Part shown: piece after piece, positions 44,856 through 55,900 of the stretch
How the letters are laid out: the number at the start of each line of letters is the position of its first letter
Position numbering within the stretch: the first letter of the stretch is position 1
Assembly: GCF_000312425.1 (NCBI RefSeq)
Contig: NZ_HE997181.1
Coordinates: 3,667,395 to 3,731,394 of the forward strand
Reading direction: 5' to 3'
Source: Reyranella massiliensis 521
GTDB taxonomy: Bacteria; Pseudomonadota; Alphaproteobacteria; Reyranellales; Reyranellaceae
DNA: 64,000 nt
The notes under the pieces: model-generated
Seen by the model: only the letters and a program-made list of their open reading frames with translations
The model's database searches: none
What the model was told of the DNA's origin: nothing
Program-made: the position numbers and the translations under genes

Positions 44856-44975
44856 GGCGCTCTCCTTCGCTTCGCGACCGTCCCGATGGTCTGCAAAGCG
44901 ATCGATTACGCCCCCCTGCGGAAAGACTACGTCGAACACACTACAGACGCAAATTCGACCCCACCTCTCCGGGGA

Positions 44976-45575
44976 TCAGCGGGCGGCCCGGGCTTCCAGC
45001 TCCTGAACCAGGGCATCCACCTTGCCGCCGTGGTTCTGGATGTAGGAATTGAAATCCGAACGTCTAGTCATGACCATGCTGACGCCCTCGACCTTCACGT
45101 CGGTGATCCGGTCGTTGCGGACTTCCCATTCGAGCTTGATCGGCTGGCCACTGGTCTGGCTCAGCCGGCTGTCAACGATCGACACGCCATTGGCGCGCGG
45201 CGTCACCTTGCCGATCGTCAAGGTCTGCCCGCCATACTGGCCAAAGCGCTCGCTGTAGGCACGGGCTTCGGCGGTGGCGACAGCCTTGAGGAAGCGCGCG
45301 CGCTGATCCTCGGTGGCCTGGTTCCAGTGCGTGCCGAGTGCAAAACGGCCCATGGCCGGCAGATCGAACTTGGTCTGCAGCACTTGCAGGATCGCCGCTT
45401 GCCGAGCGGCGCCAGTCTTGGTCTTCACAATGTCGATCACTTGCTGGGCCGTGCCCTGCACGAGCTGCACGGGGTCGGCTGCGAGGGCAGGCCAAGCCAC
45501 GCCGGCAACGACGGCAGCGGCGGCAAGGCGAAGGACGTCACGACGACAGGCGAGCAGTGGCACCGTTCGCTCCAT
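44976..45575 (-). CDS. mlaC: MlaC-type periplasmic phospholipid-binding protein
   Basis: Periplasmic lipid carrier of the Mla pathway (Ttg2D/toluene tolerance family), shuttling phospholipid between the outer-membrane MlaA complex and the inner-membrane MlaFEDB complex. The 199-residue protein has a signal with RRDVLRLAAAAVVAGVAWPALA (twin arginine, cleavage near 33). Family text follows: KFDLPAMGRFALGTHWNQAT, YSERFGQYGGQTL and SDFNSYIQNHGGKVDAL. The ATG at 45575 has no ribosome binding site, while GGAG lies six bases before an in-frame GTG at 45563, which may be the true start. mlaA is 69 bases upstream on the same strand; mlaFED genes are not in the window. Confidence 0.92.
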   Translation of the reverse strand: MERTVPLLACRRDVLRLAAAAVVAGVAWPALAADPVQLVQGTAQQVIDIVKTKTGAARQAAILQVLQTKFDLPAMGRFALGTHWNQATEDQRARFLKAVATAEARAYSERFGQYGGQTLTIGKVTPRANGVSIVDSRLSQTSGQPIKLEWEVRNDRITDVKVEGVSMVMTRRSDFNSYIQNHGGKVDALVQELEARAAR

Positions 45576-45644
45576 GGAAGGAATGAGGGGGGAAGAAGTC
45601 TTAGCCCAGGCGCGGCTTCAGCGCACCAGCGTCCGACCGGCCCG

Positions 45645-46430
45645 TTATTTGACCAGCGACAGATTTTCGCGGCGCTCCAATTCGCTCTTGGTATCGGTCT
45701 TCTCGCGCTTCTGGCGGATCGCATCTGCGCGATTCTGAGTGTAGGCCGAACGAAGGGCCGCGTAGTAATCGAGACTGTTCCTTTCAAGATCATCCAGCGC
45801 AAAGATCGTGCGCGAGCGATAGTCGACGACGTTGGCGCCATAGCGCGCCGCCTGCCAGGCATCCCAGTTGTTGCCAGCAAGATTGAACGTGAGGATACGG
45901 AACGGATCGACGAGGTAGTCCATCATCATGCCGGTTCCGTCACGTGCGTTGGACGGGCCAACGACCGGCAGCACGAGATAGAAGCCGCCATTCTCGGGTT
46001 CCACGCCGGCCCACATGCCGATCGTCTTGCCGGCATCTTCCTTGGTACGCTCCAGGCCGAAGCTGCTGGCGACATCGAAGAGACCGGCCAGACCGATCGT
46101 CGAGTTCACCAGGAAGCGCGCCACGGTGGTCGCAGCACGGCTCGGATCGCCCTGGAAAACCTCGTTGATGGCGGTAACCGGCTCGCCGAGATTGTCGAGT
46201 GCATTGCGGACCGACGTCTGCGCCCGCTCTGGCACGAGATCGCGATACATCACTGCAAGCGGCCGCAACGCAATGATGTCGACGGCGCGATTGATGGAGA
46301 AGATGAAGCGATTGGGTGTTTCTATCGGGTCCCAGACCTCGGTTGCGCCAGTATCGCCGCTCGCACAGCCCCCGACGAGACCGCCGCACAGCGCAAACGC
46401 AACAACCGATCGGCGGATGCTTGCGGCCAT
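45645..46430 (-). CDS. mlaA: MlaA (VacJ) outer-membrane lipoprotein
   Basis: Outer-membrane lipoprotein that removes phospholipids from the outer leaflet and hands them to MlaC, encoded just downstream. The 261-residue protein starts with a lipoprotein signal and lipobox (GGLVGGCAS, Cys near residue 22). It shows the family pattern PIETPNRFIFSINRAVD, NLGEPVTAINEVFQGD, FLVNSTIGLAGLFDVAS and YLVLPVVGPSNARDGTG. The ATG at 46430 is preferred to an ATG at 46460 because AGGAG lies four to five bases upstream. The C-terminal third is charged and less conserved. mlaA-mlaC pairs are common in alphaproteobacteria. Confidence 0.95.
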   Translation of the reverse strand: MAASIRRSVVAFALCGGLVGGCASGDTGATEVWDPIETPNRFIFSINRAVDIIALRPLAVMYRDLVPERAQTSVRNALDNLGEPVTAINEVFQGDPSRAATTVARFLVNSTIGLAGLFDVASSFGLERTKEDAGKTIGMWAGVEPENGGFYLVLPVVGPSNARDGTGMMMDYLVDPFRILTFNLAGNNWDAWQAARYGANVVDYRSRTIFALDDLERNSLDYYAALRSAYTQNRADAIRQKREKTDTKSELERRENLSLVK

Positions 46431-46641
46431 GGCTCTCCTCACACCGTCGATCATACACACAACCCAGAATTCATTCCGTTAGCCCCGAGGCACCGGCCCT
46501 CGGAAGCGGGCGGCCCAGGGAGCGCACTGTTAAACAGTGTTGCACACGCTCGCTACGCTTTGAAGGCCCCCCAAAAGACACAGTTGTATCGTGACGCCCG
46601 CGCCACAGTTTCCACCCCGATACAATCAATGCTTTTTGATG

Positions 46642-46668
46642 TTGCACACATAAAGATATGCTTATATT
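46642..46668 (+). promoter_or_regulatory. Predicted promoter of the methionine-cycle operon
   Basis: TTGCAC at 46642-46647 and TATATT at 46663-46668 with a 15-base spacer, the most AT-rich stretch nearby. Transcription would begin within a few bases of the ATG at 46678. No ribosome binding site precedes that ATG, so the message may be leaderless. The spacer is short, hence moderate confidence. Confidence 0.4.
46650..46665. promoter_or_regulatory. Candidate operator for the ArsR-type regulator
   Basis: ATAAAGAT-ATGCTTAT, an imperfect 16-base dyad (arms match in six of eight positions) placed inside the predicted promoter and ending 12 bases before the regulator start. This position fits repression by an ArsR-family protein that controls its own operon. 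Confidence 0.45.
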
Positions 46669-46677
46669 CTTCATTCT

Positions 46678-47658
46678 ATGGACCATTTGCTTGCCCTGCT
46701 GCGTGCAGCCGCCGAGGACACGCGGCTGCGCATTCTGGCGTTGGCGGCCCGCGAGGATCTGACGGTCAGCGACTATGTGCATGTGTTGGGGCAGAGCCAG
46801 CCGCGTGTCTCTCGCCACCTGAAGCTCCTGGTCGAAGCCGGCCTGCTGGAGCGTTTCCGGGAAGCCCAGTTCACGCGCTTCCGGCTGGCGCCGAGTGGCG
46901 AGGACGCCGCCCTGGTCCATGAGTTCGTCCGCCGCCTCGATCCGAAGCACCCCCGAATTGCCGCCGACCGCGCCCGTCTCGATGCGCTGCAGCAGCGCCG
47001 CCAGACCGCTGCCGTGCGCTTCTTCCGCGATAACGCCCAGCGCTGGGACGAGCTGCGTGCCCTGCATGTCGCGGACCGGGAGATCGAGCGCGCCCTCGCC
47101 CATCACCTGCCGCTCAGCGCCCGCCGCCTCCTCGATATCGGCACCGGCACCGGCCGGTTGCTCGAAGTGCTGGCGCCCAAGGTCGAACAGGCCGTTGGCG
47201 TCGACCAGTCGCGCGAAATGCTGGCGCTGGCCCGCGCCAACCTCGCGCGCGCCGGCATCGACAATGCCGACATCCGCCAGGGCGACATGTATGCCCTGCC
47301 CTTCGAGGCCGACAGCTTCGATGTCGTGACCATTCACCACGTGCTGCACTATGCCGACGATCCTGCCGCTGCCCTTTCCGAGGCCGCGCGCGTCGTGCGT
47401 CCGGGCGGGACGGTGCTGGTGGTCGATTTCTCGCCGCACGACCTCGTCGAGTTGAAGCGCGAGCATGCCCATGTCCATCTCGGCTTTGCCGACAACCAGG
47501 TACAGGGCTGGCTGCGCAGCGCCGGCCTCAACCCGCTGGAGCCGATCCACTTCCCCGGCCGGCGCTTGATGACCGGCATCTGGCGCGGCGAGCGCGAGTT
47601 GCCGGCCCGCACCGCCGCACAGCCCGCCATTCTTCCTGCCCATGGAGTTTCCCGATGA
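46678..47658 (+). CDS. ArsR-type regulator fused to a SAM-dependent methyltransferase
   Basis: A 326-residue fusion. Residues 1-95 form an ArsR winged helix (EDTRLRILALAARED, QSQPRVSRHLKLLVEAGLLE) without the cysteine or histidine metal sites of metalloregulators. Residues 140-300 form a class I methyltransferase fold with the SAM-binding motif RRLLDIGTGTGRLLEVLAP and the post-strand motifs GVDQSREML and GDMYALPFEADSFDVV. The gene begins the operon with metF and both metH parts (four-base overlap with metF). A plausible reading is a regulator whose SAM/SAH-binding domain senses the methylation state, comparable in role to the ArsR-type SahR regulators. Catalysis is not proven. Confidence 0.9.
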   Translation: MDHLLALLRAAAEDTRLRILALAAREDLTVSDYVHVLGQSQPRVSRHLKLLVEAGLLERFREAQFTRFRLAPSGEDAALVHEFVRRLDPKHPRIAADRARLDALQQRRQTAAVRFFRDNAQRWDELRALHVADREIERALAHHLPLSARRLLDIGTGTGRLLEVLAPKVEQAVGVDQSREMLALARANLARAGIDNADIRQGDMYALPFEADSFDVVTIHHVLHYADDPAAALSEAARVVRPGGTVLVVDFSPHDLVELKREHAHVHLGFADNQVQGWLRSAGLNPLEPIHFPGRRLMTGIWRGERELPARTAAQPAILPAHGVSR

Positions 47659-48569
47659 GCCCCGACACGGGTCCGCTCAGCACGAGCGCCAATGTTGCCG
47701 AATTTCCTGCGCGGGCACCGCAGCGTCTGGCAGTCTCCTTCGAATTCTCTCCGCCCCGGACCGAGGCGGCGGAGCGCACGCTCTGGGAGACGGTGAGCCG
47801 GCTGACGCCGCTTCACCCCGCCTTCTTCTCGGTAACCTACGGTGCGGGCGGATCGACGCGTCAGCGCACGCATGAAACCGTTGCCCGCCTGAAGTCCGAA
47901 ACCGGCATCGATGCCGCCGCCCATCTCACTTGCGTCGCCGCGACCCAGGGCGAGATCGACGATGTCGCCCGTGCCTATTGGGATGCCGGCATCCGCCACA
48001 TCGTGGCGCTGCGCGGCGATCCGCCGGGCGGCATGGGCGGCAAGTACAGCGTCCATCCGGGCGGCTATGAAAACGCCGCCGCTCTGGTCACGGGCCTGAA
48101 GAAGATCGGACCGTTCCAGATCAGCGTCGCGGGCTATCCCGAAAAGCATCCGGATTCGGCCGACGCCAAGGCCGACCTTGAGAACCTGAAGCGCAAGGTC
48201 GATGCCGGCGCCGATCGGTGCATCACTCAGTTCTTCTTCGAGGCCGACGACTTCCTGCGCTTCCGCGACAACGCCGCGGCGGCCGGCATCCATGTGCCGA
48301 TCGTGCCGGGCATCATGCCGGTCACGAACTTTCAGGGCATCACCAAGATGGCGGGCCTCTGCGGCTCGAAGGTGCCGGCCTGGCTCGCCAACCTGTTCGA
48401 TGGGCTCGAAGACGATCTCGAGACGCGCCGCATGATCGCCGCCACGGTGGCGGGCGATCTCTGCCGCCGCTTGCAGGGCGAAGGCGTCGAGCAGTTCCAT
48501 TTCTACACGTTGAACCGTGCGGATCTCACCTTTGCGATCTGCCATCTGCTGGGAGTACGTCCGCGATGA
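47655..48569 (+). CDS. metF: 5,10-methylenetetrahydrofolate reductase
   Basis: Flavoprotein of one-carbon metabolism that reduces methylene-THF to methyl-THF, the methyl donor for MetH encoded next. The 304-residue length and motifs fit: VSFEFSPPRTEAAERTLWE near residue 26 (catalytic Glu), FFSVTYGAGGSTRQRT near 57, HLTCVAATQGEIDDVA, HIVALRGDPPGG near 117 and GADRCITQFFFEAD near 190. The ATG overlaps the TGA of the ArsR-methyltransferase gene (ATGA), and its own stop overlaps metH part 1 in the same way, so all are translationally coupled. Confidence 0.96.
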   Translation: MSPDTGPLSTSANVAEFPARAPQRLAVSFEFSPPRTEAAERTLWETVSRLTPLHPAFFSVTYGAGGSTRQRTHETVARLKSETGIDAAAHLTCVAATQGEIDDVARAYWDAGIRHIVALRGDPPGGMGGKYSVHPGGYENAAALVTGLKKIGPFQISVAGYPEKHPDSADAKADLENLKRKVDAGADRCITQFFFEADDFLRFRDNAAAAGIHVPIVPGIMPVTNFQGITKMAGLCGSKVPAWLANLFDGLEDDLETRRMIAATVAGDLCRRLQGEGVEQFHFYTLNRADLTFAICHLLGVRPR

Positions 48570-49635
48570 CACGGGCAGAGAAAGCCGAACAGCTGCGCGA
48601 GATCGGCAGCGAACGCATTCTGATCAAGGATGGGCCCTATGGCTCGATGATCCAGAGCTATCGTCTGGACGAGGCAGGCTATCGCGGCGGCCCCCAGTTC
48701 AAGGATAAGCTCGGCAACCACGACCAGAAGGGCAACAACGACCTTCTGAACCTGACGCGTCCGGACGTCATCTCCGAGATCTGCAACGCCTATCTCGATG
48801 CCGGCGCCGATATCGTGGCGACCAACACCTTCAATGCCAATTCGATCAGCCTGTCGGACTACGGCATCAGCGGCATGGCGCGCGAGATCAATCTTGCAGC
48901 CGCCAGGCTGACGCGCGCCTGCGCCGATGCCGCGACCGCTCGCGATCCGGCAAAGCCGCGCTTCGTCGCGGGCGCCCTCGGCCCGACCAACAAGACTCTC
49001 TCCGTCTCGCCCAACGTCAACGACCCCGGCTATCGCGCCGTGACCTTCGACGAGGTGAAGAACATGTACCGCGAGCAGATCGACGGCCTGCTCGACGGCG
49101 GCGTCGATTTCATCCTGGTCGAGACCGTATTCGACACGCTGAACGCCAAGGCGGCCCTCGTGGCGGCCGACGAAGCCGGCGAAGCGCGCGGCGAAGTGCT
49201 GCCGGTCATGGTCTCCATGACCCTGACCGACCTTGCGGGCCGCAACCTCTCGGGCCAGACGGTCGAGGCCTTCTGGCACTCGGTGCGGCATGCCAAGCCG
49301 ATCACCATGGGCCTGAACTGCAGCTTCGGCGCCACCGAACTCCACCCCTATGTGCAGGCGCTGAACCCGCAGGTCGACAGCATGCTCTGCGTCTACCCCA
49401 ATGCCGGCCTGCCCAACGAGCTGGGCGCCTACGACGAACCGCCGGAGATGACCGGCAAGCTGGTTCGCGGCTGGGCCGAGAACGGCTGGCTGAACGTGGT
49501 CGGCGGCTGCTGCGGCACGACGCCCGGTCACATCAAGGCGATCGCCGAGGCGGTCAAAGGCGTGAAGCCGCGCACATGGCAAGTGTTGCCGCCGGCGCTA
49601 CGTCTCTCCGGAATGGAAGCAGCGAGTTTCTTCTG

Positions 49636-49636
<1 letters not shown>
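48566..49636 (+). CDS. metH: Methionine synthase, homocysteine-binding part (split MetH, part 1)
   Basis: The zinc/homocysteine domain of cobalamin-dependent methionine synthase as a separate 356-residue protein. Zinc ligands are present: GLNCSFGA (Cys near 250) and [13 protein letters not shown] (two Cys near 313). The N-terminus reads [17 protein letters not shown], where full-length enzymes have a similar start. The C-terminus ends shortly after the LRLSGMEA segment, exactly at the linker that joins this domain to the pterin domain in the single-chain E. coli enzyme. The start overlaps metF (ATGA) and the stop shares a base with part 2 (TGATG). Both halves look intact, so this is a natural split. 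Confidence 0.94.
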
Positions 49637-52299
<2,663 letters not shown>

Positions 52300-52311
52300 T
52301 CGCGGCCGGGA

Positions 52312-52328
52312 GCATGCCGCCGGCATGC
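52312..52328. repeat. Perfect palindrome covering the start codon of the TSUP permease gene
   Basis: GCATGCCG-C-CGGCATGC, eight-base arms around one base. The right arm contains the permease ATG at 52325. The left arm contains another ATG (52314) opening a five-codon frame that stops at 52331, just past the permease start. It could lower translation of the permease or mask its start. Confidence 0.4.
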
Positions 52329-53050
52329 TGACCTATGCCCTCGTCCTTGCGGTCGGACTGATCGCAGGGATCGTCAGCGGTATCGTCGGCACCGGCGCGA
52401 CGGTCATCCTGCTGCCGGTTCTGGTGTTCGCCTTCGGGCCGCGCGAGGCCGTGCCGATCATGACGGTCGTGGCGTTGATGTCGAACTTCGCCAAGATCAC
52501 CGCCTGGTGGCGCGAGATCGATTGGCGTGCCTGCGCCGCCTATGCGCTGGGCGGCATTCCGGCCGCCGCACTTGGCGCCCGCACTCTGCTGGTGCTGCCG
52601 GAACAGACCGTCGACCTGGCCCTGGGCTTCTTCTTCCTTGCGATGGTTCCGGGCCGCCACTGGCTCGCCGCCCGCAACATGGTCCTGGGATATGGAGGCA
52701 TGGCCCTGGCGGGCGCCGTCATCGGCTTCCTCACCGGCATCGTCGTCTCGACCGGACCACTTAGCGTTCCGGCCTTCGCCGCGCACGGGCTGGTGAAGGG
52801 CGCGTTCATCGCGACGGAAGCCGCGGGATCGCTGGCGCTCTACATCAGCAAGGCCGCCACCTTCCAGCACTTCGGCGCACTGCCCACGGACATCCTGATC
52901 AAGGGCCTGATCTCGGGATCGTCCGTCATGGCCGGCACCTACATCGCCCGCATGGTCGTCGAACGGCTGAGCACCAGGGTCTTCCAGCGCCTGCTCGATA
53001 TCGTCATGGCCGTGGCGGGGCTGGTGCTCCTGGCATCGGCCTTCCGTTAG
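52325..53050 (+). CDS. TSUP-family (TauE/SafE, DUF81) membrane permease
   Basis: A 241-residue inner-membrane protein with about seven or eight helices, of the TauE/SafE family that moves sulfite, sulfoacetate or related anions. Typical features are the opening GLIAGIVSGIVGTGATVILLPVL near residue 11 and the mirrored motif in the second half, GAVIGFLTGIVVSTGPLSVPAF near 130. It lies 25 bases after metH part 2, so it may be read from the methionine operon. A link to sulfur handling would fit but is inference. The start codon sits in a palindrome, with GGGAG 12 bases upstream. Confidence 0.88.
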   Translation: MLTYALVLAVGLIAGIVSGIVGTGATVILLPVLVFAFGPREAVPIMTVVALMSNFAKITAWWREIDWRACAAYALGGIPAAALGARTLLVLPEQTVDLALGFFFLAMVPGRHWLAARNMVLGYGGMALAGAVIGFLTGIVVSTGPLSVPAFAAHGLVKGAFIATEAAGSLALYISKAATFQHFGALPTDILIKGLISGSSVMAGTYIARMVVERLSTRVFQRLLDIVMAVAGLVLLASAFR

Positions 53051-53090
53051 GTCCCGAGAGGCCGACACCCCTTCGGCGGGTGGGACTTTC
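53050..53090 (+). terminator. Possible terminator after the methionine/TSUP operon
   Basis: Nested arms at the permease stop: outer GTCCC (53050-53054) with GGGAC (53081-53085), inner GCCGA (53060-53064) with TCGGC (53072-53076), followed by TTTCC. The U-tract is short. Confidence 0.35.
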
Positions 53091-53193
53091 CGCCAACTCC
53101 TGAAGCCCGGTTGTATATCCCCATCGACTAGCGCCGATGCGAGCAGCATTGCAGCGGGGTTCTGTGCCATAGTCCCGGCCGTAAGGAGACCTC

Positions 53194-53697
53194 ATGAACA
53201 GACTCGTAACAGCCGCCACGGCGGTGACTCTCGCATTGACCGCCGGCGCCTGCATGCAGCAGTCGTCCCCCCAGCAACTCAACACAACCAACGCCAACTC
53301 CCGGATCTACATCGGCGCGCTCAGCTGCAACGTGGCCGGCGGCACGGGCTACGTCCTGGCCTCGAGCAAGACCATGGAATGCGTCTTCCTCGACAGGAAC
53401 GGCCAGTCGGCCGAATACAGCGGCACGATCAACAAGGTCGGCATCGACATCGGCTACACCAAGGCCGTGCACACCGTGTGGCGTGTCTACTCGCTGGGAT
53501 CCGACCGGAAGGCGAACCAGTTGAGCGGCACCTATGTCGGCGAGCAGGGCACCGTCGCGGCCGGCGGCCAGGCCGGCGGCAACTGGATCTTTGGCGGCCC
53601 CAACGCCGAGATCGGCATGGTCGCCTCGGGCATCGTGAAGGATGCGGGCTACAACCTCGCGACCGGCATCGCCGAAATGTCGCTCAAGCTCAAGTAG
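53194..53697 (+). CDS. DUF992-family exported protein
   Basis: A 167-residue exported protein of unknown function belonging to the alphaproteobacterial DUF992 family. The signal peptide ends in a lipobox-like LTAGACMQ (Cys near residue 20), so it may be a lipoprotein; many family members have a plain signal. Mature hallmarks are YIGALSCNVAGGTGYVLASSK near residue 39, the GTINKVGIDIGYTKAVHTVW strand near 78, LSGTYVGEQGTVA, and the closing ATGIAEMSLKLK. The gene has a strong ribosome binding site (AAGGAG) and its own 143-base upstream gap. It is convergent with the AEC carrier gene. Confidence 0.87.
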   Translation: MNRLVTAATAVTLALTAGACMQQSSPQQLNTTNANSRIYIGALSCNVAGGTGYVLASSKTMECVFLDRNGQSAEYSGTINKVGIDIGYTKAVHTVWRVYSLGSDRKANQLSGTYVGEQGTVAAGGQAGGNWIFGGPNAEIGMVASGIVKDAGYNLATGIAEMSLKLK

Positions 53698-53716
53698 GCA
53701 AGAGCAGGGAGTTCCC

Positions 53717-54676
53717 CTAGCGCGTCTGCACCCCGAGCAGCAGCAACGCGATCGACAGCGTGAACACGCTGGCTGCCGTGGAAATAACGACGGCGTTGGT
53801 CGCCCGGCCAACGCCGACATTGTACATCTGGGCGATCAGATAGACGTTGGCTCCGGCCGGCAGAGCGGCATTCAACGTCGCCACCATCAACCAGAGCGGA
53901 TCGAGCGGAAAGACATAGCGCCCGATCAACCAGACCAGCAGCGGCAGGACGGCGAGCTTGAGCGCCGCCGCGACGGCGGCCGGCTGCCAATGGCCTTTCA
54001 GCCCGACATGCGCGAGCGACGCGCCGACCATGATGAGGCCGCAAGGCGGCGCCGCCGCCGCAAGCGCGGCCAGGATGCGGTCGACGACGGCCGGCGTGGC
54101 AAGGCCCGTATGGGTCGTGATCTCGCCCCAGATCAGGCCGGCGAAGATCACCGGGATGACCGGGTGCTTGACCATGGAAAAGGCCGCCCTGCCGAGGCGC
54201 GCGGCCAGGTGTCCTCGCGACTCGCCCGGGTGCCCATCCATTTCCATGAGGAAACAGGAGAAAGTGAGCAGGATCAGCGAGTGCACGCTGATGATCATCA
54301 GCAGAGGCACAAGCCCCTTCTCGCCGAAGGCGTAGGTGATGAAGGGGATGCCGATACCGACGCCGTTCGAGAAAGTGCCCGACAGCGCGAACATGGCACG
54401 GTCGCCGAGGCTCAGTCCCTGCAGCCGGCCGAGCAGCAGCATCGCCGCATAAAGCAGCAACACACCGCCGAAGAAGGCAGCCAGGATCGCGGGCTCGAGC
54501 GTCTCGATCCGCACCTTCGCCATGGATCGGAAAAGCAACGCCGGAAACAGGGCGTAGAACGTGACGGCGGTGAACCCGCGCAAGCCCTCGGGACTGAGGA
54601 GGCTGCTGCGGCCGATCAACCAGCCGACCAGCACCATGCCGAAGACCGGCACGATGATGTCAACGATGGCACTCAT
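53717..54676 (-). CDS. AEC-family (auxin efflux carrier-like) transporter
   Basis: A 319-residue inner-membrane transporter with about ten helices arranged as an inverted repeat. It begins IVDIIVPVFGMVLVGWLIGRS and carries GTFSNGVGIGIPFITYAFG (crossover motif, near residue 100) and the closing LNAALPAGANVYLIAQMYNVG (near 270), all typical of bacterial AEC proteins related to malonate or small-acid carriers. The start at 54676 is nine bases after a very stable hairpin and has no usual ribosome binding site outside it. It is downstream of the acyl-CoA dehydrogenase genes and may carry a dicarboxylate used or made by that pathway (inference). Confidence 0.9.
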   Translation of the reverse strand: MSAIVDIIVPVFGMVLVGWLIGRSSLLSPEGLRGFTAVTFYALFPALLFRSMAKVRIETLEPAILAAFFGGVLLLYAAMLLLGRLQGLSLGDRAMFALSGTFSNGVGIGIPFITYAFGEKGLVPLLMIISVHSLILLTFSCFLMEMDGHPGESRGHLAARLGRAAFSMVKHPVIPVIFAGLIWGEITTHTGLATPAVVDRILAALAAAAPPCGLIMVGASLAHVGLKGHWQPAAVAAALKLAVLPLLVWLIGRYVFPLDPLWLMVATLNAALPAGANVYLIAQMYNVGVGRATNAVVISTAASVFTLSIALLLLGVQTR

Positions 54677-54684
54677 GGATTGCT

Positions 54685-54714
54685 GGAGGCGCGCCAGCCT
54701 TCTGGCGCGCCTCC
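54685..54714 (-). terminator. Very stable hairpin between acyl-CoA dehydrogenase and AEC carrier genes
   Basis: Perfect 13-base arms (GGAGGCGCGCCAG / CTGGCGCGCCTCC) around a four-base loop. On the minus strand the loop is AAGG and the stem contains GGAGG, with the carrier ATG nine bases beyond. There is no U-run. It may end most upstream transcripts or hide the ribosome binding site of the carrier gene. Confidence 0.55.
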
Positions 54715-54728
54715 GGCGCAGTCTTTGA

Positions 54729-55871
54729 TCACGCCGCCATGGCGAGGTTGCTGTAGCGGGTCAGGTGATGCTGCTGGTTGCCGAACATCAGGTCGATCAT
54801 GGTCAGGCGCTTGAAATAGTGGCTGACCGAGAGCTCGTCGGTGACGCCCATGCCGCCGTGCATCTGCACCGCGCTCTGGCCGCAGAACTTGCCCGACTTG
54901 CCGATCTGCACCTTGGCGCCAGATGCCGCCTTGGCACGGACCGTCGGATCCTTGTCGTCGATCTTGAGCGACGCCATCAGCGTCATCGAGCGCGCTTCCT
55001 GGGCGTTGGTGAAGCAATCGACCATGCGATGCTGCAGGACCTGGAACTTGCCGATCGGCACGCCGAACTGCTTGCGGGTCTTAATGTATTCCAGCGTGGC
55101 CGCGTTGATGGCGTCCATGCAGCCCGTCGCCTCGGCGCAGAGCGCGACGATGGCGCGATCGACCGCCCCTTCGACGACCGGGAACGCCTCGTCGACCTTG
55201 CCCAGCACGGCGTCGGCGCCGACCGAGACCTTGTCGAAGGTGAGTTCGGAGGCACGCAGCGCATCCTGGGTGGGATAGTCGCGGCGGCTGATGCCCTTGG
55301 CCTTCGCGTCGACGACGAAGAGCGTCAGGCCCTTCGGCTCGCGCGCCGAGCCCGCGGTACGGGCGAGCACGATGATATGGTCGGCCGACGGCGCATTATA
55401 GACGACGCCCTTGTGGCCCGAGAGAGACCAGCCGGAACCTTCCTTGGTCGCCTTCAACGACACGTCGGTCAGGTTGTAGCGCGACTGGCGCTCCAGCCAA
55501 GCGAAGGCGAACTGTTTCTTGCCCTCAATCATCGGCGCCAGCAGCGCTTCCTTCTGGGCCTTCGATCCGGCGCTGGCGATCATGCCGCCGCCCAGGACCA
55601 CCGTCGGCAGGAACGGTTCGAGCACGAGGCCCTTCCCGAACTCCTCCATCACGATCATGGTCTCGATCGGGCCGCCGCCGTATCCGCCGTCCTCCTCGGA
55701 GAACGACATGCCGAGCCAACCCAGCTCGGCGAACTGCGCCCAGTTTTCCGGCAGCCAGCCGCGCTCGGTAGCCGCGATCTTGCGCCGATTCTCGAACGTG
55801 TACTTGTCACGAACGAAGCGCTCCGCGGCGTCCTTCAACTGCTTCTGTTCGTCGGAAAGGGACAGGTCCAT
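54729..55871 (-). CDS. Acyl-CoA dehydrogenase, PimD-like (small subunit type)
   Basis: FAD-dependent acyl-CoA dehydrogenase of 380 residues resembling the small subunit of pimeloyl-CoA dehydrogenase (PimD) from Rhodopseudomonas. Typical segments are ELGWLGMSFSEEDGGYGGGPIETMIVMEEFGKG near residues 50-82, RRDYPTQDALRASELTFD near 197, KTRKQFGVPIGKFQVLQHRM near 285 and QMHGGMGVTDELSVSHYFKR near 340. The start at 55871 follows GGAGGAG. Two PimC-like genes lie directly upstream on the same strand, suggesting a heteromeric enzyme that dehydrogenates dicarboxylyl- or other unusual acyl-CoAs. The substrate is inferred from the family only. Confidence 0.92.
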   Translation of the reverse strand: MDLSLSDEQKQLKDAAERFVRDKYTFENRRKIAATERGWLPENWAQFAELGWLGMSFSEEDGGYGGGPIETMIVMEEFGKGLVLEPFLPTVVLGGGMIASAGSKAQKEALLAPMIEGKKQFAFAWLERQSRYNLTDVSLKATKEGSGWSLSGHKGVVYNAPSADHIIVLARTAGSAREPKGLTLFVVDAKAKGISRRDYPTQDALRASELTFDKVSVGADAVLGKVDEAFPVVEGAVDRAIVALCAEATGCMDAINAATLEYIKTRKQFGVPIGKFQVLQHRMVDCFTNAQEARSMTLMASLKIDDKDPTVRAKAASGAKVQIGKSGKFCGQSAVQMHGGMGVTDELSVSHYFKRLTMIDLMFGNQQHHLTRYSNLAMAA

Positions 55872-55900
55872 TTTAGCTCCTCCGGAATTCTTCCTCGGAC

